The notes beneath the pieces were generated by a model. The model was given only the letters and a program-made list of their open reading frames with translations, did not search any database and had not been told where the DNA came from. Positions 10,270 to 22,088 of a stretch of DNA of 64,000 bases are shown piece by piece. Origin of the DNA: Eublepharis macularius (taxonomy: Eukaryota > Chordata > Lepidosauria > Squamata > Eublepharidae); assembly GCF_028583425.1 (NCBI RefSeq), contig NC_072801.1, positions 61,519,766 to 61,583,765 on the forward strand. The letters run 5' to 3'. Positions within the stretch are counted from its first letter, which is position 1. The number at the start of each line of letters is the position of its first letter. A program made the translations under genes and the position numbers.

Positions 10270-10835
10270 CACTGGATATGGAGAAAAATGTTCATTTTAA
10301 AAAAAGCTACAAGGAATTCTCTGCCACACCCCCATGGCCTGATAAAAACTAAGCCATTTTAGAAGTCTTAACAGTGCAACCCTAGAAGAGGCCTTAGACT
10401 GGAGTAACTGCTTAGGATTGTACTGAAAAAATATTAGGGCATAGTCAAGGGAAAAGAGGGGAGAGGAAATGGAAGAAACAAAGGACAATTTGCTGACTCA
10501 GCTTTTATAGTAGTCTGAAATGGGAAATTTGCATTTGATCTCAATAGTTTATCCCCTCATAATGTTTTTTTGGTCCTCAGGTGGGGAAAGCCGTAACCCT
10601 CTCAGGTTTGCTTAGCAGCCACTGCTGCAAAAAAAAACACAAAAGAAAACAGAGGTTCAGGGCTCGAATGACCCCAAATCGTTTACAAGAAAAGGATTAC
10701 AGAGCTCAACAAACTTTGAGCTTCTGAGGAAATTTGGCAAGCAAAGTGTTACAAGGTCAAATTGTCCCACTTTAATTGTCTGAAATGAGTTGAACGGGTT
10801 CCTTCTTCCCAACTGCATTGTGAATTGCATGTTTT
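10270..10835. other. No gene seen
   Basis: Unique-looking sequence. A small stretch near 10400 (CTGCTTAGGATTGTACTG) resembles a common squamate repeat end but is too short to assign. Confidence 0.3.
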
Positions 10836-10839
10836 ATCT

Positions 10840-10955
10840 TTGTTCTCTGATCGTGTGATCTAGTTTTATTGCACTGTTTATTGTGTGTATTATTTTGTTA
10901 TTGTTCTGTAATCCACCTGGAGTTCCAGTGAGAAAGGTGGACAAAAAAATGAAGT
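10840..10955 (+). repeat. L2/CR1-type LINE or SINE 3' tail
   Basis: TTATTGTTCTGTAATCCACC followed by GGAGTTCCAGTGAGAAAGGT resembles the 'TAATCCGCC...GAGTCCCAGTGAGAAAGGCGG' tail of dispersed squamate L2/SINE repeats. Confidence 0.55.
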
Positions 10956-11855
10956 AGGTGAACAGGAACCCTCTGAACTCATCTGTCTTGCCCTACTGAG
11001 TTGCTGGATGGGTGAAATTCCTCCCTTCTTTCACAACTCCTTGCAGATCTCCAACTTGCTGAAACTATTATTCACTGTTCCCTTTAAAATCAAACCCGAT
11101 TTAAGAGCCAATACAAACGACAATGGTAAGAATAATGAGCACCAATGGAACTGTGAAGCTCATGCTGAACCACATTCTCAATTACATGACTACCACATGG
11201 AGCATGCACCAGAGAAGGGTGGGGAATGGTTGCAGAGCAAGCATGAAGTCCACAGGTTAGGGATCCTAGCAGTTTACCACCCCCTCTATTGGTAGCTGTT
11301 TCAAGCTGCGAAACACTCACCGATTACAAGCCCAGCAGTGCAGGGCCCCAGCCCAACTTACTAGAACATGGTGTGGGTGCCACATTGAGGAACGGGACAC
11401 AGGTGGCACATAACAATAAAACTCTATGTAGCTAACTGAAATACTGTGTATAGCTGCTGTAATGGAACGAGTGTGTTACAATACCTATAACAACAGCGTA
11501 GGATTTCAACGAACAGCTTTCAGTACTAGACATGACTCTTCTGTCATATTTTGCCCCCGCCGTTAAAAATGTTTTCAGTCGCTGCAGATATTGAAATACT
11601 GTGCTGTCAGAGGAGAAAAATTTGGAGGCGGTGGGAGCTGCAGGTTGCTGCTCTGGTTGACACACGAGACGAGCGTGATGCGTTAAGTAAGAGGGAAGAA
11701 ACTGAGAGAAAAGAGGCCAAGGGGTTCGGAGAAGAATGGAGAGTTTCAGAACTGCCTTGTAAAGTCTTACGGTATGCAAGTTTACCTAGAAACAAATATC
11801 TCTTCAGCCAATGCGACTTACTTAAGAGCATAGCACAAGATTAAGCAGCGAGCTA
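10956..11855. other. No gene seen upstream of the host promoter
   Basis: Mixed-composition sequence with short frames on both strands and no recognised repeat. A divergent first exon on the minus strand cannot be excluded. Confidence 0.3.
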
Positions 11856-11859
11856 AAGA

Positions 11860-12120
11860 GACCGCAACGGCGCAGAAAGGGCGCGGCTGGAAGGCAGTTG
11901 CGTTGCGCGCGGCTGGAAAAGCCTCGTTCCCGCAGGGGGTGGAGCTAATAGGTTGGAAGCCCGAATGACGTCTGGGTTGTTATTGGACGACAGGCTGCCT
12001 ATCATAACGTCTTTGTCCTCTCACGCGTAAGGTCGAGTGGAGGAAGGGAGCAGTTGGTGAGGCGAGGCTCCGGCTGGTGCGCTGAGGAATTGCTTGCGAG
12101 AGCCTTAGAGGAACTGCAGT
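11860..12120 (+). promoter_or_regulatory. CpG-rich promoter-like segment of the host gene
   Basis: A dense cluster of CpG dinucleotides lies in otherwise CpG-poor DNA (GCAACGGCGCAG, GGGCGCGGCTGG, GTTGCGCGCGGC, GACGACAGG, CTCACGCG). It also holds a CRE-like TGACGTCT at about 11967 and ATTGGACGAC, a reverse CCAAT, at about 11982. It lies about 0.5 kb upstream of the first coding exon in the right orientation. A non-coding first exon probably starts here; GTTGGTGAGG near 12054 and AGAGGTAAGT near 12348 are possible splice donors. Confidence 0.55.
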
Positions 12121-12619
12121 GCTGATTCCCTTTTTCGACGCCGTTACATTCACTGAAAACCTTTAAAATAATTTACAAATAAGTAATTTAAATAATCTTA
12201 TGTAAATGGATGAAGGAGCCAAAGCGGGACCAATTGGCAGGTGGTGCCTCAACAAAGGCACTTTAGTATTCGTCAAAGGGGCGGAGGTTTGGATAGAACA
12301 GCCCTCTTGGGATTTATTCTCACTTTACAGAATAAACCAGAAGAGGGTAAGTGGGACAAATAACCCCTAGCTGGAGCTCCCTACCCTGAGGGTAGACTCC
12401 TGTGTATAAGTCTGGATTTGGCCTCCCTCAGTAAGAAAGCTTTAAGAGTTGGTAGCCTTCCATTGTTTCCACAAGCTTTTGGCAGAGTGGTCTTCGTGTT
12501 TTACTTTGTGAAAGCAGTTGGCCTAGGCTTCTGTACCACCAAGGTTTGGGGCTCCCTCCCCACCCCCCACCTTCACTGGATTTATACGGTTCTTACGATG
12601 CCCTCTTTTCCCATTTTAG

Positions 12620-12731
12620 GCAGTGTTGTTCTAGAGAGAAAAAGCAAACAAGATGGACTGGATCAAATTGCGCACCTACTCTGAGAAAAGGAAGGCCCGA
12701 AAGAATGTACACTGTGCTTCTCCTGTGCCAG
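12620..12731 (+). CDS. MEIKIN: MEIKIN-like coding exon 1 (start codon 12653)
   Basis: An acceptor CCCATTTTAG precedes 33 bp of 5' UTR and the ATG at 12653; an in-frame TAG at 12632-12634 supports this start. The peptide begins MDWIKLRTYSEKRKARK and is strongly basic, like the N-terminus I expect for MEIKIN. To reach the next exon in phase, the exon must end after CCAG with a GC donor (GCATGG), which is unusual, or a small exon has been missed before 14442. The CDS part is 79 nt and ends in phase 1. Confidence 0.5.
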
Positions 12732-14441
12732 GCATGGTAGTTCCTGCTATTGTGAGCAGCAGGAGGAATGCCCCTGGGCAGTGCTTAGACCTGCTTTCCA
12801 AGCATAGAAGGCAGCCTTGTGCCAAAAGTAATAATTTCTGCCCTGTGCAACTCACTTTCCTTCCCACTTCCATTCCTGTGTGACTGTATGAAATGTGTTT
12901 TCTCATAAACAATGCTATAGGCTAGCTATGTGTTATATATGAGGTGAGACTCTAATTATAGGTACTGCCCAAATATTATCTTAATCTCAGTTTTTGATAG
13001 AGGAGTGGAGGATGGTGGAGTGTCAGTATGCATATGCTTAGATTCGTGCAAAATCTTTTTAACTAGAGTTTTAATTAGAGGCATAAATCAAAACTGACCA
13101 GGTCTGCCATTTATTGAGGAATTTCATAATGGCCTATTTGAATCATAATGAGTTGGAAGATTGAACTATTTCATTTTTGATGGGTCTTTAACTATTTCTT
13201 TCAAAATTAGTTTGGCTTTTTTGTTCAATCTATAGCCAACTGAGTTATAAAGATTCTTCTAAAAGCAAGATGTGTTGGGGTTACAGGTTCATCTCAGTTA
13301 TATGTGGTTCTTATGTCAGTGGATCACTGCTGGCATATTTACTTATTAGTAATCAAGACCTGGTGCTTTATCCAGAGATTTCTTTAGGGGAGTCTGGCAA
13401 TATTCACTTTAAAAAATTACTTTGCAGGGTCAGAAACAACCTTTTTTTAAAAAAATGGGGGTAGGGGTGGATCTGACTAAAAGAAGGCTTGTTTTCTGGG
13501 TCACTAAAATAAATTGCCCCTCTTGAAATGTAAAGAGCAGATGGCAAAGCTTACACAAACATAAGTCCTGTTATTTTTAAGGCAATTCAGGGCACAGGCA
13601 TCCCTTTTTAAAGTAGAGGAATTGCCATTGCATAGCATGCTGTTCTAAAATGATTTTCCCATGTGAATGCTGAGTGGAAAAGTAAAGGATCTCTTTTACC
13701 TCAAAAATGGCCATGTGAGTCAGTCATCACAGTACCTATACTAAGAACACCCCCAAGGTTTTTAATTATAGATTGTTCACAGTGCATAAAATTGAATTTC
13801 CAGAAGGGGGAGTTTGTACCCTTTGGAAAGACGTAAAACAAGTTGGCTTCACATTTGTAATAAACTGATGTGGAAATAACAAAAGGTGAAAGAGTTGTTC
13901 TTACAGATCTCTGTAAAGAGAAAGATTAACAGTTGTCATAATCCCACAGGTCTGTTAGAATGATCTTTCAAACTGTTTTCCTTTGAGAAGGCAAATTCCC
14001 TCAATAGTCTTTTTCTTGTTCCCTTGTCATTTGCAGGAGCTGTATTTCCATTAGCCAATTTCCCACCCCATGTAGGGTATTTAGAACTTTATTACCTTGG
14101 AGAAAACATCTTTTTTGTGCCAAAGTGTGTGTTTTTGTTGAGGATATTTTGTAGATGCACTCTCTTCCCCACCCCCAAACAGAGTCACTTACAAAGGGAT
14201 TAATTATGCTTATCTGTGATTGTTTTAATGATCATGCTAGTGAACAGCAATTTGATTATTTTTTGCTGGTATGATTTTTGTAGATATGGTACCAAAATGC
14301 ATAGGGTAGAATTGCTTGTTCTCTTTTTTTTCAACACAGCAGAAACCAATCTTTGCTAAAATGTATATTCTTAAAAGTGCACAATTTTTTCCACACAATC
14401 TTGCTAATCTAGTTTTTGAGCAAGTGTTTGCTTTTCTCCAG
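12732..14441. other. Intron, nothing recognised
   Basis: No repeat family or supported exon was found. A missed small exon here would explain the unusual splice donor of exon 1. Confidence 0.4.
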
Positions 14442-14523
14442 GCCATATTGGAAATGTCAGTGCAAAAACGTTACCAGCAATTCGAGAAACCTCTACGGTG
14501 GACTACTTTTCAGCTGAGCAAAG
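14442..14523 (+). CDS. MEIKIN: MEIKIN-like coding exon 2
   Basis: Acceptor CTTTTCTCCAG and donor AAAG/GTATAA bound 82 nt, phase 1 to phase 2. The peptide reads HIGNVSAKTLPAIRETSTV, then DYFSAEQ. A second frame through this segment is also open, but only this frame joins the following exon. Confidence 0.6.
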
Positions 14524-14837
14524 GTATAATATTACACTCACATGAAATACCATGTAGATTGATCTTGAGGAGGATCTCAGCATGATGGTGTCAATTCATA
14601 CAGTGTATATTTGCAAGCACTATGGACAGCCCTTCTCCTTTTTTGGTATGACTTGCTCTTTTGGTAGCATCTCCATAGTAGCCATAATGTAACCTCCAGT
14701 TTGTGAGGGTGTTGGATATCTGGATTATGTTCCAAATTAAGGCTATTTGCCAGGAAGAGGTTCCAAATAGTGGAGAGGGCTTGAACTGTTCCATGACAAA
14801 TGTAGCCCCATAATTTTGTTATTTACTTTTCATATAG

Positions 14838-14916
14838 TGTTGAACCAAATTATAATGAAAACAGTGGCAAGGAGGTGAATGAAAATATCATTGAAATGGG
14901 CAGTAATACATTACAG
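14838..14916 (+). CDS. MEIKIN: MEIKIN-like coding exon 3
   Basis: Acceptor TTTTCATATAG and donor TACAG/GTATGA. Length 79 nt, phase 2 to phase 0. The peptide is acidic and asparagine-rich: VEPNYNENSGKEVNENIIE, then MGSNTLQ. Confidence 0.65.
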
Positions 14917-15515
14917 GTATGAATGTTGTTAAATCTCTTAATCCTTAGTAAGTCTGAGCAGTATGTGGAAGGCAGGCAAAAAAAAAAGGAATTACCGCCT
15001 ACATCCTGTCAAAATACATGTAAGAAACTTTGTATGCAACTAATGGTACAACGGTGTGCTCACTAATATTTAGTGATTATAAGATTACTTTGGGAAGCCA
15101 TGTAAACTGGGAATGCAGGAAATACCATGGGGAGGGGGATCAGAACAACATTTCAACAAGTTAATGTTGAGGGAAAAGATAATTTTTTCCTTCTGACAAA
15201 TGATTCAGTAATTCAGCCAATTGTTCAGCTTTGTATTCAGTACTACTCTGTATCTCAATAATTCTGATTTTAAAGTGGGCGTCTTTTCTCCCGCTGTTAA
15301 ATAAGTGGTTATCAAGACAGCTTGCAATAGTTACCAGTATAACTGGTGGTAAGAATATATTGGTTTCTTAGTCAAAATTAAAACAGTATTGCTTCAATTA
15401 TTGACCGTGTAAAACTGTGTGTTAAAGGGATATATGTCCAGGTGATTGTTTATGTGAATTTTGTGTGGTAAAAATTTCACGCTCTACCATTTAAATCTTC
15501 CACTGTTGACTTTAG

Positions 15516-15576
15516 GATTCTCTGCATTTAAACTCTGGAAGCAGAGAGAGCTTGGAAAATAGTGAGGCTAGTTCAG
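15516..15576 (+). CDS. MEIKIN: MEIKIN-like coding exon 4
   Basis: Acceptor GTTGACTTTAG and donor TTCAG/GTTAGT. Length 61 nt, phase 0 to phase 1. The peptide DSLHLNSGSRESLENSEASS is serine- and glutamate-rich. Confidence 0.65.
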
Positions 15577-16627
15577 GTTAGTATGCTCAGCTGTGGTGTG
15601 ATCAAGATCTTTACTTCTAAGTATGTATTTAGATTTTACTCGCATGATTAATATTCATGTAAAGTATTGCTAAATATTATTTTGGTTTCCTATGTCAACT
15701 CTATTGCCTATACTGTAGTGTTTCTAATGCAGGCTAATTTACATCGTTAGTTTTATTAATTAATGGCATAAAGAGGGGAAGAAATTCTGGAATAAATCTA
15801 GAAGTACTAATGAAGTATTTTCAGAATATTTGTAATGCTGGTAACGTAATGTTCGTTTTGTTAGTGCTCCCAAGTAGATTTGGATCTGCTGAACATTTAA
15901 ATTAGTGTTGATGAAAAATTCAGTAGACCAGGATTTATCTGTTAATGTCTTGAGGGTGTGAATGGACCAGTAAGAGAGATTATAAATTAACAATTTGATC
16001 CTCTATTTTGTGCACTTGCTACTCACAGTTCTAGGTTCTCTTTTTCATGACTGTATAATGCTGCCAGGATTGGGGCATTGGCTACTTCCAGAAATAATAG
16101 AGAATGGTAAAGAGATTTCTTGACATAGGGAAATAGCAGGGATTAGGTAATTGACTGTTTGGTTTAGTGAAGTCTACTGTCCTATTCTTCTGGTTGTTTT
16201 GTAGATTACAATAGCTGAATCAATTTTCTTAAAAGTTAAATATTCTTAATGAACTACTGTAGCTACATGAGTATATATTATTCATACAGAATGTGTTTTA
16301 CTTGACATAAAGAACAAAGATTCAGGTTTTTATCATGGAACCTGAATAATGTGGTTTCTGCATGGTAACTATGAGAATACAATATGTACTTTATTAACTG
16401 TACTTTTTGCACTTACTAGCTTTGTCACACACACTTTCTATTTGCATTCTGTTTTGTAAAACCTATACAGATATAGTCTGAATTGAAGATACATAGCTTT
16501 TGACAAAAAGAAAATCCAACCGTAAAATTTTGTATCCTTGTGTAGGAGTGGCTTACATGTTTGCGTAGAATGACTGTTTTCAAATGTTAATGATTCAAAC
16601 ATTTCTACACGTTCTGTTTAATTACAG

Positions 16628-16789
16628 GGATGACTCTACCAACAGGTGTTTCAGACTTTCTTCTGGAGTGCTTGGATTCTAGTATAGATACTAATATAGA
16701 ATCTAGTGATGGAATAAATAGTTACTCATCACCTGAAACATTCAGGGATGAAAACGATACTATTTATACTTCATACATTGAAGATATGG
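16628..16789 (+). CDS. MEIKIN: MEIKIN-like coding exon 5 with SSP-ETFR block
   Basis: Acceptor TTTAATTACAG and a good donor ATGG/GTGAGA bound 162 nt, phase 1 to phase 1. The peptide begins GMTLPTGVSDFLLECLDSS and continues to NSYSSPETFRDEN and YTSYIEDM (residues ~101-154). S134-S135-P136 fits an S-[ST]-P polo-box docking site, and E137-T-F-R140 fits the separase consensus ExxR; these two activities are reported for Meikin. This is the exon that most favours the MEIKIN call. Confidence 0.7.
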
Positions 16790-16885
16790 GTGAGAAAAGA
16801 TACTTATAAGAGCATATCTGTATTTCTCTTTCAGTGAATCCCGCATGTATGTTGTATATTTTGTGCACGATATGCATTAGTACAA

Positions 16886-17150
16886 GTAAAGCCAGTTTGG
16901 TGTAGTGGTTAAGAGCGCGGGACTCTAATCTGGAGAGTCGGGTTTGATTTCTCACTCCTCCACTTGAAGCCAGCTGGGTGACCTTGGGCTAGTCACAGTT
17001 CTCTGGAGCTCTCTCAGCCCCACCCACCTCACCGGGTGTTTTGTTGTGGGGATAATAGTAACATACTTTGTAAACCGCTCTGAGTGGGCATTAAGTTGTC
17101 CTGAAGGGCGGTTTATAAATCGGGTGTTTGTGTTGTTATTATTTTAACTG
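16886..17150 (+). repeat. tRNA-derived SINE (squamate type)
   Basis: The head GCCAGTTTGGTGTAGTGGTT has an A-box-like TGGTGTAGTGG, and GGGTTTGATTTCTC is B-box-like. CTCCACTTGAAGCCAGCTGG, then TGACCTTGGGCTAGTCACAG follow, and the tail is AAACCGCTCTGAGTGGGC. This is a typical abundant SINE of squamates. The copy is moderately diverged and lies in an intron in the sense orientation. Confidence 0.8.
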
Positions 17151-17594
17151 TATTCTTATTTGCTGAGTGAGGCACCTGGAAATAGTCATGTGGGAAAAAA
17201 ATTGTCCTTCTAGAACATTACTGAGTGTTTCTTATTTATACAAAAATATTGTTCCTTTAATCAAACTGATTATTTTACTACATCCCTTATTTTTAATTTT
17301 TGGTCTGGCAGTTCTTGACCTCTCTAGTCCTGGGACTAAAGTAATCTATTCTGTTTTGGCAGTTTCACCTTTTCTGTATCTTAGTGCACTTTCACTTCAT
17401 ACCTTAATCATAGACACATTTGTTAACTCCCACTGAAATCAGTTGGATTTGCTCTAGAATAATTAGTTTACAAATGCAATGTTAGTATTGGTTATTGGGT
17501 AGTCACAACAAAGAGGAAAGGCTGAAGAGCCTAGAACTTTTCTGACCAGAAAAAAGACAGCAGTGGGTGGATGTGCTAATAGGTTTATACAACT

Positions 17595-17805
17595 TTGCAT
17601 CATTTTTTTATGTCGCCTTTCTTGCTGCGACTCAAGGTGGATTACACAATGCAAGACAATTTAAATCTACAGGAAAGGGATATTCAGTAAACAATACAAT
17701 AGAGGTCTGGATTGCGGAAATTTGAAAAAATGAGCAGAAATATAACCTGAAACAATATAACCTGACCTGAACCACTGGTCTGATCCAGCAGAGCTTTCTA
17801 ATGTT
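17595..17805. repeat. LINE/SINE tail-like fragment
   Basis: CTTGCTGCGACTCAAGGTGG with GATTACACAATGCAAG, and CACTGGTCTGATCCAGCAGA at 17770, match motifs from dispersed squamate repeat ends. The piece ends about 60 bp before host exon 6. Confidence 0.45.
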
Positions 17806-17865
17806 CTTAACTTAGTGATTTTTAAGCTGTGGAAACAACTAATGTGGTTTGTCATTTTTGTTTAG

Positions 17866-17985
17866 AAGAAACCTGTACTAGTCTCAAAGGATATCTTGGA
17901 TGCAAGAACTCTACCCTCCTTGATACCAGCAAAGCCAACAATATAGACAAGATAACACCACTGCTAAATTTTTCAAAGATATTTG
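17866..17985 (+). CDS. MEIKIN: MEIKIN-like coding exon 6
   Basis: Acceptor TTTTTGTTTAG and donor TTTG/GTAACT bound 120 nt, phase 1 to phase 1. The peptide includes EETCTSLKGYLGCKNSTLL, then DTSKANNIDKITPLLNFSKIF. The exon starts about 60 bp after a dispersed repeat. Confidence 0.65.
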
Positions 17986-18427
17986 GTAACTTATTGCATG
18001 TTATAGAAGTGTATACATCTGAAGTTCATTCCTTATCACCTATTCTGTGGATTACCAGACTGTTAGTGTGGCAAATGTGTCTGGGAATAAATCATTTGAG
18101 TGGGGATTGGTTGAAGGAAGTATGGGAATGATTAAGCATTTCCAACTTTCCATTTTTCCGTTGCCAGTTGCTGCCCTTTCAAATCAATTGCTGCTGTTTT
18201 ACAGTTGGAAAGCAGTGTCCTAGTCTCCTAGATCTGTACCTTTTGCCAAATACTTGAAGACAGATTAAGGTTATCATTAAGGAATGCTTACTCTATGTCA
18301 CCTTTTATTTTTAAGAACAGCATGCATTCCCTTCTGTCAGTCATACCTTCTCTGTAGTTCAAAGCAGCATTAATATGTAACACAAAGCTTTAATGATACT
18401 CATATTCTACACTTACTCATTTTTTAG

Positions 18428-18464
18428 AAAAAACATCGCAAGGTCAAGATGAGCACATTCCAAG
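18428..18464 (+). CDS. MEIKIN: MEIKIN-like coding exon 7 (short)
   Basis: Acceptor CATTTTTTAG and donor CCAAG/GTAATA bound 37 nt, phase 1 to phase 2, peptide EKTSQGQDEHIP. Its phase joins the next exon exactly although 9.4 kb of repeats lie between. Confidence 0.55.
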
Positions 18465-18639
18465 GTAATATAGAAACAAAATACTTTGTGTAATGTCATA
18501 ATTTGTTCAGCATGTACATCAGAATCACCCAAGACCAAAGCCAAGAATATTCCAAGGTCCAGCCGGCTACTGCCTCCAACATGTTCGGCAAAGCAGCTGC
18601 CAGTGTGCCGGGCAATTGGTACAACAGGCAGATAGCTAA

Positions 18640-19130
18640 ATTTTCCTCAGCATCCTGCACCAGCATCCCGCACCAGGCTCACACAATCAATGCCAGCAAT
18701 CTTTGGTGCAGGGAGCAGCCTGATGGAGAAAGGCTCTCGAATGATAACTGCCATTCCAATTCCATGGTCACTGTCCTGGGACTGATGAAAGACTGAGAAT
18801 CCTGGGGTGGGGAGAGCTCTCTCAGGGTGATAGTTTCGCCTTCCCGTACTCAAGTCTAGGTCACGCACATCAGGTTCACCTTTGCAAAAAAACTGCTGGA
18901 GAGTAGTAGTCTTATTATTTATGGACCTGGTGTTGCATAGCAGCAGTGTCAGGAGAGGGCATTTAATCCTAGCCCCGCTACCAGCTTCCCTTGGGATGGG
19001 GCAAAGGTTGGAAGGAATCTGAGTATGACCATATCTCTGACTCCTTCTCTTACAAGTCCTAGCCCCACCGCCATACTTCCTTCGCCCCATGAGCACTGGG
19101 ATCCCCAAAGCCATGCTGACCACCCACTTT
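18640..19130 (-). pseudogene. CR1/L2-clade LINE endonuclease fragment
   Basis: On the minus strand a frame of about 158 codons (19123 to 18647) contains LLLCNTRSINNKTTTLQQFF, then STGRRNYHPERALPTPGFSV and FHQSQDSDHGIGMAVIIRE. This fits the start of the apurinic-type endonuclease domain of CR1/L2-type LINEs: an N-A/T-RS-x-x-NK motif, then a G-x-x-x-x-x-R-D-x-x-x-G-x-G-x-A block. The ET-W motif between them is damaged (PDVRDLDLSTG). The reverse transcriptase is absent, so the fragment is truncated at its 3' side near 18640. Confidence 0.7.
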
Positions 19131-20240
19131 GGAGATTATTGTGCCCCTAGTGCAACCATCCTACAATACAGGCCATGCTGTAGCCCAGGCACATGTAAAA
19201 CAACAACCCTAGCTAGTAGGTAATCATTCAAACTTACACCCTAATCTAATAGACAAGTCTCATCTTCCCTAAATCCCAACCAGAACAAGACCTATTAAGC
19301 AAACAGTAAAGGGGCTATACCTACTGCATCCTGCAACCAGATGATACAAATAAGCAACCAACCCAGCCCTAGCAACAATAAACCAATCAAAGGGAAGACA
19401 AGACAACAATTAAGGCTGGAGTGTAGAATGCAACAGAAACACAAACAGAACCAGTCTCAGCAACCAGGAGCCAAGAATAGTACAGTAGTCTTGTTTTCAG
19501 TCCAGCCTCTGCTGTCAGATGTAGATCCCAGCCAGAGGCTTCTTATGTTAACCAGAGCTGGTGCCACAGTCCAGGCACTGCTTCCATGCACATATTCCAC
19601 CACTCTAAGAAGCTCTGATGGGAGCAAAAGGATCTGGGGAAGCCAGCGGCAACCAGGTCACTTCAGGACTTTCTGAAAACACCAGTCTCTCCAATGATCT
19701 CATCTGGCCAACACACAGGCAGAGGGTGCTGGGCAGTGGCATTAGAGCCTTTTCGATTGTCATAGAGCCTTTTGGATTGTCCACGTTGATACCCTGGGCA
19801 TCAGTTGCGCTGGTTGAGCTCTGCCAACTCCTCCACACTATGCCTGCTGGCAACAGCAGCCAAGTCGTCCCAAACCCAATAACAGCCTCGGCAGGGGCTC
19901 CAGTACCTCAGTGGACGCCTCAGTGCAGTGAATGGGCTCCTCAGCTATCTCAACAGTGCAAGACGCCAGCAACAAGCTTGTCATTTGTCCATGCTCCACA
20001 GATGTTCATAGTACACTGCAGGTTTCCCAGCTCCCAGTTTCAGTCAGCATTGATTTAACAATGGCTGCAGCCTGAGCAATTGGGCCCTCAACATTGAGAA
20101 TAGCCAACAGGCAGCTTTCAAGCAGCTCTTAGGTGCAGGTCCACGAGCTATAGCAAACAGCAGCTGAAGCAGCCCTCCAGCTTCTCTGTTCTCAGCTCTG
20201 GCTTCTCAGCTCTGAGTTATGTCCAGTTACAATTTTCTAA
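19131..20240 (-). repeat. Probable 5' part of the same CR1-like LINE
   Basis: GC-richer than the intron around it and adjacent to the endonuclease fragment on its 5' side, with decayed frames on both strands. It is a reasonable location for ORF1 and the 5' UTR, but I cannot name a domain in it. Confidence 0.4.
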
Positions 20241-22088
20241 TGGCTTAGTCCCCAACCTAACCTAGACCTAACCTATGGGTACAATAACAAAAGTAGCCAC
20301 AAAATACCATCTTCCTCAGTTTTTGAATGTTTATGGTTGGTTTTAGGGGTGTGCAGCCTCCAAAAATCTGGGAAGTCTGGATCCGGATTTCAGGGATCCC
20401 AAAAAATCCAGGATTCCTGAAATCCAGGAAAGATGATCTGATCCTGTTAAGGCATATCAGAGAATCTTGGATTTATTTGGCCATTATTGCCTATGGGAAA
20501 ACTATCTTGGGGCTATATAGGTTGGGGGGCATTTTTCAAGCAAAATTCACCAGAATTTCATGAAACCTACTCCTGACTATCCTCTAATGACTCCTCCCCC
20601 CCCCCGAGTTTCAGGAAGATTGGACCCCAGCATCCAATTTTATTGGCCCCTGAAGAAGGTGCCCCCCAGCCACTCCATTGTTTCCTAAGGAGAATATATT
20701 TCCAAGCAGGCTCTCAGGCAAGGCTGCCAGTGGCCAAAAGCACAATCTCAAAGGCAACCTAAACCCAGAGAAAGCCCAACAGAACCAAACTCCCCTCAAA
20801 AACACGTGCCCCCTGCATAAGTCACTCTCCACTGATTCCTGTGGGGAAAACATTTCCAAGAAGAGTCTCGGGGAGAAACATACAGGAGAAAGGCAGCCAG
20901 TGGCCAAGAACACACTGTCAAATGCAAGTGGAAACCCAAACTGAAGCAAGAGAATGGATGGAATCCCACCAGAACCAAAGTAAATGAAGGGTACTAACAC
21001 CATTTTTCCAGATTTGCCTGGATTTATCTGGGGATCTGGATCTAGATTTCCGAATCAGATCTGGGATACTCTGATTTGATTTGGAAAAGTCAGATGAAGG
21101 ACTTCCGGTTGGGGGTAATGGCGAGACCGACGTGATTCGGAGCTCCGGATCATCCAAGCTGCTGTTTTTTGGCTGGTGGGGCACATGGATCGCCCACAGC
21201 CTCCTGATTTCAGCTAGAAATCAGGCTGGAATGCTTGAAGCCCTAAGAGTGAAGGGTCTCGGCGGGTGGGAGGCTCTGAATAAAGGGCTTTCCTCCCAAG
21301 CCTTGAGATCCTCCTCGGAGAAGGGCGGCTAAAATCTCTGCAGCAACTTTTGGAGTCATTAAATTGGCATAGGCTCGCTGTTCCCCCAGCCTCGGGAACA
21401 GAATTGGACAGAATTGGACGTTTGAAGCAGTGAGTACAACCCAAGAAGTTTGTGTTAAGATTACTATCTCCCCCAATGGACTGTTTTACTGAACAAAGAC
21501 CAAGTTTTTAAAAGAATGAAAGACTGAGATACCAAGCTGAAAAAGCATACTAAAGAACTGAGCAGTTTAATTTGAGGTTTGAGAACGAGAAAAAGCCAAA
21601 AAGAGCTAAGAAAGAATATTGTTTTGCATACCTGTGGTTGGGGAGATAGCGACGCGGAGGGCGGATCGTGGGAATTGGAAGGCATGCTGTGAGACAGGAA
21701 GTGGAGGATAATAGACGGAGAGGAGGTAGAGATAGAGAGGCGAGGGAGAGGTCAGGAAGAACAGGAAGAACCGGAAGGAAAACAATGTTGGAAGAGGAAG
21801 TGAAGCACCCACCATTGAAAGTAAGGGAAAGGAAGCGGAAGTAAAGGGCACACCATTGAAAGTAAGAGAAGAATACTGTTGTGACATTGTTACCATAGAG
21901 AAAGGTCACCCGGCATTTTGCATCACAGAGAAACATCGCCCGACATCTTAAGGGAAAGGGAAGCCTCAACCGCCATTTTAACAGAGGGCAGACATTTAAT
22001 ATATTGATATATAAAAACAGAGACTTGAATTAAAAAGAAGACGGAGCTAAGAAAGAGAGCGGATTCGTGGGGACCCAAGGCAAATCCG

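Noticed and set aside
11432-11844. Overlapping frames of 74-115 codons upstream of the CpG-rich segment
   Set aside because: Frames on both strands overlap, none with a domain or splice context.
12206-12349. ATG at 12206 with a 47-codon frame and a strong donor AGAG/GTAAGT as first coding exon
   Set aside because: Joined to the exon at 12620 it would force a different frame that does not continue into the following exons. It could be an upstream frame in the 5' UTR.
16886-16960. A functional tRNA gene
   Set aside because: The A and B boxes belong to a SINE head. The cloverleaf is not complete and the typical SINE body follows.
19341-20058. Plus-strand frames of 111 and 146 codons
   Set aside because: They lie antisense to the probable 5' part of a CR1-like LINE and show no domain.
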